Positions 25,814 through 33,206 of a stretch of 64,000 nucleotides of DNA are shown piece by piece; position 1 is the first letter of the stretch; each line of letters opens with the position of its first letter. Both the position numbers and the translations under genes were made by a program. Under the pieces are notes generated by a model, which had not been told where the DNA came from, did no database searches, and saw only the letters and a list, made by a program, of their open reading frames with translations. Source of the stretch: JACVRW01 sp963821275 (GTDB lineage Bacteria > Actinomycetota > Thermoleophilia > Solirubrobacterales > Thermoleophilaceae); NCBI GenBank assembly GCA_963821275.1, contig CAWGDF010000001.1, positions 124,001 through 188,000 of the forward strand. The letters run 5' to 3'.

Positions 25814-26401
25814 GTGACACTCGACAAGCCCCAACGGAGCATGCTGTTGATCGGCAAGAGTCAGCTCGTTCTCGACAACGCTGTCGCCGGCCTCCGCGAC
25901 CTCGGCTACACGGCTGACGGGACCAACGAGTTCAATGACATCGTCGGCCGGTTCGACGTCGCAAAGATCGATCTAGTCGTGTTCGGCGGACAGGTCCCCC
26001 CCGACCGCAAGGCGGAGCTACGCGACGAGATCGGCGCCATCAACCCGCACGTCATCTTCGTCCAAGGATTGGCGGGCATCCCAGGCCTGATCGTCAATCA
26101 GGTACAGGGCGCCTTCACGGCTCACCACCAAGACGCTGCCCGAGCACCGACCTACACGCCCCACGATCGGTCGATCCGGGTGTCCCTCGCGCAGCCGGCC
26201 GATGTCAAGGTGAGCGTGTGGTGGCAGACCTCTTTCGTACCACCGGACCCGAGGAGCGATTCGCTGGTGGTCCTCGACGAACACCTCGCCGGCGGGGATC
26301 ACACGGTCGCGGTTCCCGATCACGTGCCACCGCAGGCCGCGTTCGCCACCGTACAGGTCGACACCGCGATCTACGCCTTCAGCATCGGCACGCAGCAATG
26401 A
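25814..26401 (+). CDS. Hypothetical protein with a receiver/Rossmann-like N-terminus
   Basis: 195 residues from a GTG that follows the stop of the reductase fragment by one base. The first 95 residues (LLIGKSQLVLDNAVAGLRDL, IDLVVFGGQVPPDRKAELRD, HVIFVQGLAGIPGLI) alternate strands and helices like a receiver or Rossmann fold, but the phospho-acceptor pattern is absent. The second half (VSLAQPADVKVSVWWQTSFV onward) looks like a small beta domain. I do not recognise a family. An AAGGGA precedes the start, and the fragment upstream suggests an old operon. Confidence 0.55.
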   Translation: MTLDKPQRSMLLIGKSQLVLDNAVAGLRDLGYTADGTNEFNDIVGRFDVAKIDLVVFGGQVPPDRKAELRDEIGAINPHVIFVQGLAGIPGLIVNQVQGAFTAHHQDAARAPTYTPHDRSIRVSLAQPADVKVSVWWQTSFVPPDPRSDSLVVLDEHLAGGDHTVAVPDHVPPQAAFATVQVDTAIYAFSIGTQQ

Positions 26402-26478
26402 CCGCACGCAGCGGGCGCGGGGCTAGCTGGCGACTAGGGACGGCCTGGGGCGGCTCGGTGCAGGGCGAGCGAGATCCG

Positions 26479-26876
26479 CTACTTCCGCGGCCCCACGGCG
26501 TCGAGGGCCTCCCGCTTCGTGCCGAACACGCGCGTGCGGATCCCCTTTCCCTCCCCGGAACGTCCAGACGGGACAAGGTCACGTTCGATCAACACCTCTG
26601 TGCCTCTGGCGCGGGCGGTCTCGTGGGCGACAACGACAACGTCGTCACCGGCGTCGATTACCTCTTTCGATGCGACGTCGTAGTCGGTCCAGGCGCGACG
26701 GTACGTGGCCAAGAATCGGAGAGTTCTCGCGGCCTTTTCCCCGAACTTCGACGTCCAGGCCGGGTAAGCCGAGAAGTCCCATTCCACGTCCGGATCGATC
26801 GTGTCCACAGGGCCTCGCCGGTTCGCTTGTAGTGGTCGGCGGCGGCACGCACGACGTCCACGTTCTCCTGCGACAT
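26479..26876 (-). pseudogene. NTF2/SnoaL-like paralogue a, frameshifted
   Basis: The protein starts MSQENVDVVRAAADHYKRTG in one frame and continues DPDVEWDFSAYPAWTSKFG ... VIDAGDDVVVVAHE ... TRVFGTKREALDAVG in another. The span of 398 bases is one short of a multiple of 3. The break is near 26805-26815. It is the first of a tandem series whose members start MSQEN and are each spaced 3 bases from the stop of the preceding copy. No substrate can be named. Confidence 0.6.
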
Positions 26877-26893
26877 CGCCTACTCCCGCAGCC
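26862..26893. repeat. 32-base gene-junction repeat of the NTF2-like array (three copies)
   Basis: GTTCTCCTGCGACATCGCCT followed by ACTCCCGCAGCC occurs at 26862-26893, 27265-27296 and 28110-28141. Each copy spans, on the minus strand, the stop codon of one NTF2-like gene, a 3-base gap, and the MSQEN start of the next. The repeats show that the array grew by tandem duplication. Confidence 0.8.
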
Positions 26894-27279
26894 CGGCAGC
26901 TTCGAGAGCTTCTGCGTGGCCCCAGAAGATGTCGATGTCGATGATCTTGCGCTCCCCCAGAGTGAAGACGCGAGTGAACTCCATGTCCGCGTCGGGTCCT
27001 TCGCTGCCCGTCCCACGCGAGGCGTCCCGGACGACGACCAGGTCGGCGGTGTCGATGAAGTCCGTGACGGGCTCCAACGTGTCGCCCATCCAAGTGTCCC
27101 GAAGCTGCTCCCATCGGTGCATGACCGCGTCCCGACCCACCGAAGGCCCGGGCTCAGGCCAGCCCTCGGGGTGATGCAGGACCACATCGGGGTCGCAGAG
27201 GTCGCGGAGGGCGGTCTATCCCGCCGGTGTTCCACGCGTCATAGACACGGCCTACTACCTCCACGTTCTCCTGCGACAT
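26880..27279 (-). pseudogene. NTF2/SnoaL-like paralogue b, frameshifted
   Basis: Starts MSQENVEVVGRVYDAWNTGG; the frame changes near 27210-27225, and continues LHHPEGWPEPGPSVGRDAVM ... DTADLVVVRDASRGTG ... IDIFWGHAEALEAAGLRE. The span is 400 bases (3 x 133 + 1), so one extra base explains the break. Otherwise the full NTF2-like length is present. Confidence 0.6.
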
Positions 27280-27282
27280 CGC

Positions 27283-27390
27283 CTACTCCCGCAGCCCCGC
27301 GGCTTCGAGGGCTTCTTCTCTGTTGGTGAAGCTCGCGAATCGATGAACCTTGCCGTCGCGTACGGAGGCAACCCAGCCTGTGCTGCCTCG
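27283..27390 (-). pseudogene. NTF2/SnoaL-like paralogue c, 3' part
   Basis: Only the C-terminal piece remains: GSTGWVASVRDGKVHRFASF then TNREEALEAAGLRE. Its start codon (ATGTCGCAGGAGAACCTC) appears at 28124, about 730 bases away on the same strand. The intervening DNA carries an oppositely oriented gene, so copy c was split by an insertion or rearrangement. Confidence 0.6.
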
Positions 27391-27553
27391 ACCGGGATGC
27401 GAAGCTCGTGACGAAGCCGCTGCAGCGCCAAGCGCGGGGCTCGGGATTTCGCCCCCTGCTCTCAGGATTCGGACAGCCCACGGCCTCGACGTGGGGCGTC
27501 GTCCCCGGGGGAGGTAGAAAGGGGGAAATGGTCCAAGCGCCAAGGAGGACGCT

Positions 27554-28069
27554 TTGAATCGAGAAGACGCTGGCCGTTGGCTCGCGGCCTATGTCGAGGC
27601 CTGGAAGTCCCGCGACCGAGATCGGATCGGGGCGCTCTTCACTGATGATGCTGAGTACCGCTACTACCCCGGTCAGAAGCCGCTGCGAGGGCGAGCGGCG
27701 ATCGTGGCCGCTTGGCTCGAGGTGGAGGACGCGGAGGGAACCTTCGAGACCGACTACCGAGTCCGGGCGGTGGACGGGGAGGTCGCCGTCGCGACCGGAA
27801 GCACCACATACCTCGCGCATCGTGGGGGTCCGGTCGACCACGTGTATGACAACTGCTTCGTGATCCGATTCGGCGACGACGGGCGATGCCGAGAGTACGT
27901 CGAGTGGTATCAGGCGCGGGAGCTTGAGCGGCTGGTGCTGCAGTTGCGCGTTGTCGAGGACTTGCCCCAGCAGGAGGTCGCCCGCCAGTCCGGCGTTTCG
28001 GAGCCGGAGGTCATCGAAGTTGTCCGGGGCGCGCTGCGGAGGCTCCAGACGGAGGTGGGCGCCGACTAG
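27554..28069 (+). CDS. NTF2-like domain fused to a sigma-region-4-type helix-turn-helix
   Basis: 171 residues. Residues 1-125 form an NTF2/SnoaL-like domain (WLAAYVEAWKSRDRDRIGAL, YYPGQKPLRGRAAIVAAWLE, YDNCFVIRFGDDGRCREYVE). The C-terminal 45 residues (RLVLQLRVVEDLPQQEVARQ, SGVSEPEVIEVVRGALRRLQ) look like a helix-turn-helix of the sigma-70 region 4 kind. A ligand-binding fold joined to DNA binding suggests a small one-component regulator; sigma factors of the ECF41 type have the same two parts in the reverse order. AAGGAGG precedes the start. The gene lies inside the remains of NTF2 copy c, on the opposite strand. Confidence 0.65.
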   Translation: MNREDAGRWLAAYVEAWKSRDRDRIGALFTDDAEYRYYPGQKPLRGRAAIVAAWLEVEDAEGTFETDYRVRAVDGEVAVATGSTTYLAHRGGPVDHVYDNCFVIRFGDDGRCREYVEWYQARELERLVLQLRVVEDLPQQEVARQSGVSEPEVIEVVRGALRRLQTEVGAD

Positions 28070-28127
28070 CGAGAAGCCCGTGAGGAGCGATCTCGGCGAG
28101 CGCGCCGAGGTTCTCCTGCGACATCGC

Positions 28128-28390
28128 CTACTCCCGCAGCCCCACGGATGCCAGGCCCTCCTCCTTGCTCGCGTAGTTGTCAAGGCGCACCGGCTGACCG
28201 TCCCGGAAGTGCCACACCTCGCACCCCGGGCCTCGACCTCTACCCCGCTCGTGCGGCCAATGGCGTGTTCCCGGTAGGTGACGATTATTACGTCGCCGCG
28301 CTTCACTACCTCGTCAAGCTCCATCCGGAACGCTGACCAGGTTTCGGCCATGTCGCGGAAGTACTGGCGAAATCCCGCCCGGCCTTCATA
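28128..28390 (-). pseudogene. NTF2/SnoaL-like paralogue d, 5'-truncated and frameshifted
   Basis: RYEGRAGFRQYFRDMAETWS, FRMELDEVVKRGDVIIVTYR and EHAIGRTSGVEVEARGA are in one frame; CEVWHFRDGQPVRLDNYASK then EEGLASVGLRE are in the next. The N-terminal start is missing, and unrelated plus-strand sequence begins at 28391. Confidence 0.55.
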
Positions 28391-28507
28391 GCGGCGGGAG
28401 TTCCAGGAGGCGCTGCTCGATGCCGACGCCTTCGAGGACCTGCCGGGAGGTGGCAGGCGGCGATCATCGAGGCGCAGCGGGACCGGCCCAAGCTGCCGGT
28501 CGTGTGA
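28391..28507 (+). pseudogene. Short decayed coding fragment
   Basis: The plus strand reads EALLDADAFEDLPG, then after a one-base shift RWQAAIIEAQRDRPKLPVV and a TGA. It has coding character and a clean end but no start. I have a sense of similar short actinobacterial proteins but cannot name a family. Confidence 0.35.
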
Positions 28508-28646
28508 TCAAAGTGCCGCTCTTCGCCTAAGGCCGACCGCGCTGCTGACTTCGCGTAGCTTCCGCTTTTACCTCAACGCGATAGCGCGGTTTCGCAGCCT
28601 CTGCCCGAGTTGACTTAAAGCCCGCTTGAGATTGCACACTGGGAAC

Positions 28647-29618
28647 ATGCACGCGATCCAACAGCACGAGTACGGCCCGCCGGGGAAGCTGCTCTACGAG
28701 GAGCTCCCGGACCCCGTGCCGGCCGAGGGCCAGGTGCGCATCGCGGTCGAGGCGGCGGGCGTACATCTGATCGACACGGCGATCCGCCGCGGGGAGTCCT
28801 GGGGCTACCCCGTCCCTGAGCTGCCGATGGTGCCCGGCCGGGAGGTGGCAGGCTTGGTCGACGACGTCGGTCCGGGCGTGAACGGTGAGTGGAGCGGCCG
28901 CCGGGTGGTGGCCCACCTGGGCCCAGTCAGCGGCGGCTACGCGGAGCGGGCTGTCGTCTCGGCCGAGTCGCTTCACGAGATCTCAGAGCGACTGGCCGCC
29001 GACGCCGCAGTGGCCGGGATCGGCACCGGTCGGACCGCGATGGCGATCCTCGAGGTGGCCGAGCTCAGCCCGGATGACGTGGTCCTGGTGACGGCCGCCG
29101 CCGGCGGGCTCGGCAATCTCTTCGTCCAGGCCGCGCTCGGTGTCGGGGCCGCGGTGGTGGGCGTCGCCGGCGGCGACGAGAAGACCGAGCGGGTCCGCGC
29201 CCTGGGGGCGACGGTCGTCGCCGACTACCGCGAGCCCGGCTGGAGCGACCGCGTGGGCGAGGCTCTCGGCGACCGGGAGCCGACCGTGGTCCTCGACGGC
29301 GTCGGCGGGAGCCTCGGCCGCGAGGCCATGGAGCTGCTCGGCCAGGGAGGGCGGCTCGTGCTGTTCGGCTGGTCGGCGGGCGAGCCCACACAGATCTCGA
29401 CCGAGGACCTGATGGCCCGCAGCCTCACGGTTTCGTGGGGGTTGGGCCAGCGCCGCGCCTGGGAGCGCCAGCGCGAGCTGGAGACGAAGGCGCTCGAGGA
29501 GTTCGGCTCCGGTCGGCTCGTGCCCCTGACCCACCGCTTTCCGCTGGCCGAGGCAGCCGCCGCGCACGCGGCGGTCGAGAACCGGGAGACCGTCGGCAAG
29601 ACGGTGCTGGTGCCATGA
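28647..29618 (+). CDS. Quinone-oxidoreductase-like / zinc-free MDR alcohol dehydrogenase
   Basis: 323 residues from MHAIQQHEYGPPGKLL. The GroES-like N-terminal domain (VRIAVEAAGVHLIDTAIRRG) is followed by the NADPH-binding Rossmann motif VTAAAGGLGNLFVQAAL. The zinc-ligand cysteines of alcohol dehydrogenases are absent, which points to the quinone oxidoreductase (QOR) branch. It probably reduces quinones or enones with NADPH. GGGAAC precedes the start. The preceding 130 bases show no gene. Confidence 0.85.
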   Translation: MHAIQQHEYGPPGKLLYEELPDPVPAEGQVRIAVEAAGVHLIDTAIRRGESWGYPVPELPMVPGREVAGLVDDVGPGVNGEWSGRRVVAHLGPVSGGYAERAVVSAESLHEISERLAADAAVAGIGTGRTAMAILEVAELSPDDVVLVTAAAGGLGNLFVQAALGVGAAVVGVAGGDEKTERVRALGATVVADYREPGWSDRVGEALGDREPTVVLDGVGGSLGREAMELLGQGGRLVLFGWSAGEPTQISTEDLMARSLTVSWGLGQRRAWERQRELETKALEEFGSGRLVPLTHRFPLAEAAAAHAAVENRETVGKTVLVP

Positions 29619-29626
29619 GCGCCTTC

Positions 29627-29755
29627 AGCGATCGGCAGCGCGCTCGGGATCGCGGTGCTTTCGACCGTCGCCGTCGCGCGGACCGAGGACCTGCTCGCCG
29701 GCCCCGAGGCGTCGACCGCCGTCGCGCTCACGGAGGGCTATCAGACGGCAAGCGG
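29627..29755 (+). pseudogene. C-terminal fragment of an MFS (EmrB/QacA-type) transporter
   Basis: AIGSALGIAVLSTVAVARTE then DLLAGPEASTAVALTEGYQT matches the conserved region before the last helices of 14-TM drug exporters. Nothing upstream or downstream completes it; the QOR-like gene ends just before, and an antisense VOC gene starts to end at 29760. It is a rearrangement scar. Confidence 0.6.
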
Positions 29756-29759
29756 CCAC

Positions 29760-30472
29760 TCATCGGCCCTGCATTGGCCCGAGGACGTCGCCGTGGGGGT
29801 CGCTGACGGTGGCCTCCAGGCGGCCGCCACCGACGTGGCGCGCGGGTTCATTTACCGGGGCCTCCCACGCGAACCCGTCCGGGTCGGTGAAGGGGCCGGC
29901 ATCGCTGCCGATCACGAGCCGGTGCGATCCGGCGCCGTCCGGGGAGACGCCGGCGTCCTTGGCCAGGGCACGGCGCTTGTAGACCCCCAACTTGATGTGC
30001 TTTGACGGGCCGGCGAACTCGACGTACGCGCGGGCAACGCTCTTTGCCACCTCCAGGCCGCGGTCGACGTAGAAGCGCTTGCTCGCGGCAAAATCAGCGA
30101 CTCCCAGCAGGAGAACGATCTCGTCGATCTCCCTCGTAGCCGGGCCGGTGTTCTTCTTCGACGAGGTCGCGACTTTCCAGATCGTCCCGTCCGGGGCCTG
30201 CACGACGCCCGAGTAGCCGCCCCAGAACTGCTTAGCGGCCGGCTTCAGCGCCGTGGCGCCGGCGTCGAGCGCGGCCCGACGAACGCGTCGACCGTCGCTG
30301 GCTGGGACACCACGAGAGATAGCGTGAAGGCACGAAAGCCGCTCGTCGGCGCCTCCGAGGGTCGCAGGCGCACCCGAGGCCCCAAACCGACAGCGGCGGC
30401 GTAGAAGCGCTCGGCGGCCGTGAGGTCGTCGACTTCGAGGGTGACATATTCGAGGGAGGTCATGGCGTTCAT
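29760..30472 (-). CDS. Two-domain VOC (glyoxalase/bleomycin-resistance-fold) protein with a frameshift
   Basis: MTSLEYVTLEVDDLTAAERF and the rest of the first VOC domain run to ATVDAFV. The continuation RAALDAGATALKPAAKQFWG and the second VOC domain (IVLLLGVADFAASKRFYVDR ... PFTDPDGFAWEAP) are in another frame. The span of 713 bases is one short of a multiple of 3; a missing C at about 30277 restores AFVRAALDAG. The function within the superfamily is unknown. The upstream stretch to 30755 has no gene. Confidence 0.7.
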
Positions 30473-30755
30473 GGTTACTCCTGAAGTCGTGGGTCATATC
30501 GACCCGGTGTCTACGGTCGAGTTAAGACAAACGGCGATCCGAGAAATCGACAGTGGGCACCAAAACTCTGTAACCCAGGGTTTCCGATAGCCGCGGCCGA
30601 GGTCGAGGTTCTGCTCGGTGACCTGAGGCGTCTGTGCTTGGCCTCCGGGCGCGAGCCGCGCCGAAGCATGCCTGGTGACGCGTTGTTGGCACCCGGCGTG
30701 CCCGGGCGCCGGTGTCGGCAGCCGGCGAGCCTGCGGCAGTTTGTCTCGCGAGCGG

Positions 30756-30782
30756 TGTCGATTTGGCGGGGTGTCGTTTGTC
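30756..30782 (+). promoter_or_regulatory. Candidate ECF42-type promoter of the DGPF-sigma operon
   Basis: TGTCGA at 30756-30761 and CGTTTGTC at 30775-30782, 34 bases before the DGPF gene. From memory, ECF42 sigma factors autoregulate their operon through TGTCGA at -35 and a short CG-start -10 box. The rest of 30473-30755 shows no gene or recognised signal. Confidence 0.5.
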
Positions 30783-30815
30783 TTAGCTGCGACAACCTCG
30801 ACCGAGGAGGAAGCG

Positions 30816-31175
30816 ATGAAGTACATGATGTTGATCCATCAGGGCAACACTCCGACGCCGCGGGATCCGGAGGCGTGGGCGCGCCTGTCTGAGGACGAGC
30901 GGCAGGCGGTCCACCGCGACTACGAAACGATCACCCAAACCCCTGGTGTCACGCCGGGCGTGCAGATGGAGGACCCCGAGGCGGCGACCACCGTGCGCGT
31001 GCAGGACGACAGAACGCTCGTGACCGATGGGCCGTTCGTCGAGATGAAGGAGGCACTGGGCGGCTACCTGTTCTACGAGGCCGACGATCTTGATCAGGCG
31101 ATCGAGCTGGCCGCCCGGATCCCTGCGGCGCGTCTCGGCGGCGCGATCGAGATCCGTCCGGTCGTCGCATCGTGA
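30816..31175 (+). CDS. DGPF-domain (YCII-related) protein
   Basis: 119 residues with the YCII/DGPF signature: MKYMMLIHQGNTP at the start, TLVTDGPFVEMKEALGGYLF in the middle, and DDLDQAIELAARIPAARLGG near the end. A ferredoxin-like alpha-beta fold is expected. A GAGGAGG ribosome-binding site precedes it. Its TGA overlaps the GTG of the sigma factor gene, the typical arrangement for ECF42 sigma factors, where DGPF proteins are co-regulated partners of unknown biochemical role. Confidence 0.88.
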   Translation: MKYMMLIHQGNTPTPRDPEAWARLSEDERQAVHRDYETITQTPGVTPGVQMEDPEAATTVRVQDDRTLVTDGPFVEMKEALGGYLFYEADDLDQAIELAARIPAARLGGAIEIRPVVAS

Positions 31176-32353
31176 CGAGCGTCGAGCAGGCGTTTCGCGA
31201 GCAATGGGGCAGCGTGCTGGCGTCGCTGATCGGGTATCTCGGCGACTTCGATCTGGCCGAGGAGGCCGCACAGGAGGCGTTCGCGATCGCCGCCGAGCGC
31301 TGGCCGCAGGATGGCAGGCCGGCGAATCCCGGCGGGTGGCTGATCGTCACCGCCCGCAACCGGGCAATCAACCGCATCCGACGCGACCGGACGCTCGCCG
31401 CGAAGACCCGGCTCTTGGAGGTGCCGGAGGCTGTGGAGGACGAGACCGAAATGCTCGATGAGACCCAGTTCCCCGACGAGCGGCTGGAGCTGATCTTCAC
31501 CTGCTGCCACCCGGCGCTCCAGACCGAAGCGCAGGTCGCGCTGACGCTGCGAACGCTCGGGGGCCTCACGACCGCGGAGATCGCGCGGGCGTTCCTGGTG
31601 CCAGAGGCGACGATGGCCCAGCGGCTGGTGCGCGCCAAGCGGAAGATCAATGCCGCCGGGATCCCGTTCCGGGTCCCGGACGACCATCTGCTCCCCGACC
31701 GGCTCGCCGCGGTGCTGGCAGTTATCTACCTGATCTTCAACCAGGGCTACGGCGGTCGGGGCGAGTTGGCGGCCGAAGCGATCCGGCAGGGCAGGGCCTT
31801 GGTCGAGCTGATGCCCGACGAGCCCGAGCCACATGGGCTGCTGGCGCTGATGTTGCTGCACGACTCCCGCCGCCCCGCCCGCTTCCGGGAGGGCGACCTC
31901 GTCCTGCTCGCCGACCAGGACCGCTCGTTGTGGGATATCGCCAGGATTGAAGAGGGCCGCGAACTGTTGGACCGCGCGCTCGCATTGCACGGGCGTGGGC
32001 CGTACGTGCTCCAGGCGGCGATCGCCTCGCTGCACGCCGACCGGCCGACCGACTGGGCCCAGATCGCCGCCCTCTACGGGGAGCTGTCGAGCCTGACCGG
32101 GTCGCCGGTGGTGGAGCTCAACAGGGCGATCGCGATCGCCGAGCAGCAAGGGCCCGAAGCGGGGCTCGGGATCATCGACTCGCTCCCGCTTGAAGACTTC
32201 CACTACCTGCACGCCGCCCGCGCCGAGCTGCTTCACCGCCTCGGCCGCGACAGCGAAGCCCGCGCCGCCTATGAGCGCGCGCTAACGCTGGCTCACGACG
32301 ACGCCGAACGGCGCCTGCTCGAGCGGCGGCTGACCGAACTCGGGCACCAATGA
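31172..32353 (+). CDS. ECF42-type sigma factor with C-terminal TPR-like extension
   Basis: 393 residues. Region 2 (GYLGDFDLAEEAAQEAFAIA, GGWLIVTARNRAINRIRRDR) and region 4 (LTLRTLGGLTTAEIARAFLV, EATMAQRLVRAKRKI) are at the N-terminus. A C-terminal part of about 200 residues (AVIYLIFNQGYGGRGELAAE, DRSLWDIARIEEGRELLDRA) is the conserved SnoaL-unrelated, TPR-like extension of ECF42 proteins, thought to control activity without an anti-sigma factor. It probably transcribes its own operon. The GTG overlaps the DGPF gene. Confidence 0.88.
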   Translation: MTSVEQAFREQWGSVLASLIGYLGDFDLAEEAAQEAFAIAAERWPQDGRPANPGGWLIVTARNRAINRIRRDRTLAAKTRLLEVPEAVEDETEMLDETQFPDERLELIFTCCHPALQTEAQVALTLRTLGGLTTAEIARAFLVPEATMAQRLVRAKRKINAAGIPFRVPDDHLLPDRLAAVLAVIYLIFNQGYGGRGELAAEAIRQGRALVELMPDEPEPHGLLALMLLHDSRRPARFREGDLVLLADQDRSLWDIARIEEGRELLDRALALHGRGPYVLQAAIASLHADRPTDWAQIAALYGELSSLTGSPVVELNRAIAIAEQQGPEAGLGIIDSLPLEDFHYLHAARAELLHRLGRDSEARAAYERALTLAHDDAERRLLERRLTELGHQ

Positions 32354-32565
32354 CCCTCACGCGACGATCCTCCATGAGGCGAGCGACCACCGGGGAGCGG
32401 GTTGTGCATCGCGGTGACCGGAGCCGCCGGATGAATCGAAGGCGAGGTCCCCGGAGTCCTCGCCGACGGCCGTCACCGACTCTGACGGGCGTGCAGTGAG
32501 GGATGTATTCGTCGAGACCTGAACTGGACGCGCAGCGAGTCGGCACAAGGGGACAGGAGCAGACC

Positions 32566-33000
32566 ATGAAGTTTCGAGCCCAGGTTGAGCCTAACGAGCC
32601 CATGAGGGGGTTGGAGGTTCCCCCACAGGTCATAGAGGCGCTCGGCGGAGGCAAGCGGCCGAGGGTGATCATCACAATCAACGGGCATTGCTGGAGGAGC
32701 CGGGTTGCGATCATGCGTGGCCGCCACCTGCTCGGCCTAAGCAACGCCAATCGACAAGCCGCCGGCGTCGTGACCGGCGAGGAGGTCGAGATCGAGCTGG
32801 CGTTTGATCTCGAGCCCCCCGCGGTGAACGTTCCCGGGGACTTCGCGCGCGCCCTGGATGCCGATCCCGCCGCCCGCGCCGCCTACGACCGCCTGACCCA
32901 CAGTCGAAAACGGGAGCACGTGCGCGCCATCGAGAGCGCGAAGAAGCCCGAGACGCGCAAACGGCGGATCGAAAAGGCCCTGGCAACTCTAGGGCCCTGA
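32566..33000 (+). CDS. DUF1905/YdeI-type protein
   Basis: 144 residues. The first part (FRAQVEPNEPMRGLEVPPQV, VIITINGHCWRSRVAIMRG) is a DUF1905-like barrel. The C-terminal GDFARALDADPAARAAYDRL then THSRKREHVRAIESAKKPET is the YdeI/OmdA helical domain that normally ends in KPETRxRRIEKAL. Found in many soil bacteria; the role is unclear. ACAGGAGC is the ribosome-binding site for the ATG at 32566. Confidence 0.8.
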   Translation: MKFRAQVEPNEPMRGLEVPPQVIEALGGGKRPRVIITINGHCWRSRVAIMRGRHLLGLSNANRQAAGVVTGEEVEIELAFDLEPPAVNVPGDFARALDADPAARAAYDRLTHSRKREHVRAIESAKKPETRKRRIEKALATLGP

Positions 33001-33136
33001 GTCGCTGACCAACCCTCGCGCGGCGAGCAGAAGTCCGGCGTGCGTGTCGCGGCGTCAAAGCAGGTCAGGGTCTTTCCCGCGGAGGTGGTCTCGCAAATCG
33101 GCAAAGGCAGGGACGCCCATCCCGTCCGGGCTCACG

Positions 33137-33179
33137 CGCCGTACGTTGTGGTCCTATTGCAGCCCTAACGTACGGAGCG
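33137..33179. repeat. Dispersed palindromic element, family 2, copy 1
   Basis: CGTACGTT (33140-33147) pairs exactly with AACGTACG (33167-33174), around a loop that includes GGTCCTATTGCA. The 40-base core matches 57399-57443 (opposite orientation) at 38 positions. Both copies lie between convergent genes. Function unknown; a bidirectional terminator, REP-like repeat or protein-binding site is possible. Confidence 0.65.
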
Positions 33180-33206
33180 TGTGCCAGGGCGCTACCGCCG
33201 CCGCCG

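Noticed and set aside
26862..28141. Three 32-base repeats as CRISPR or mobile element ends
   Set aside because: They are gene junctions of duplicated NTF2-like genes with about 400-850 bases between copies.
30494..30826. Minus-strand frame of 110 codons in the gap before the DGPF gene
   Set aside because: No ribosome-binding site, no domain, and it overlaps the likely promoter of the DGPF-sigma operon.
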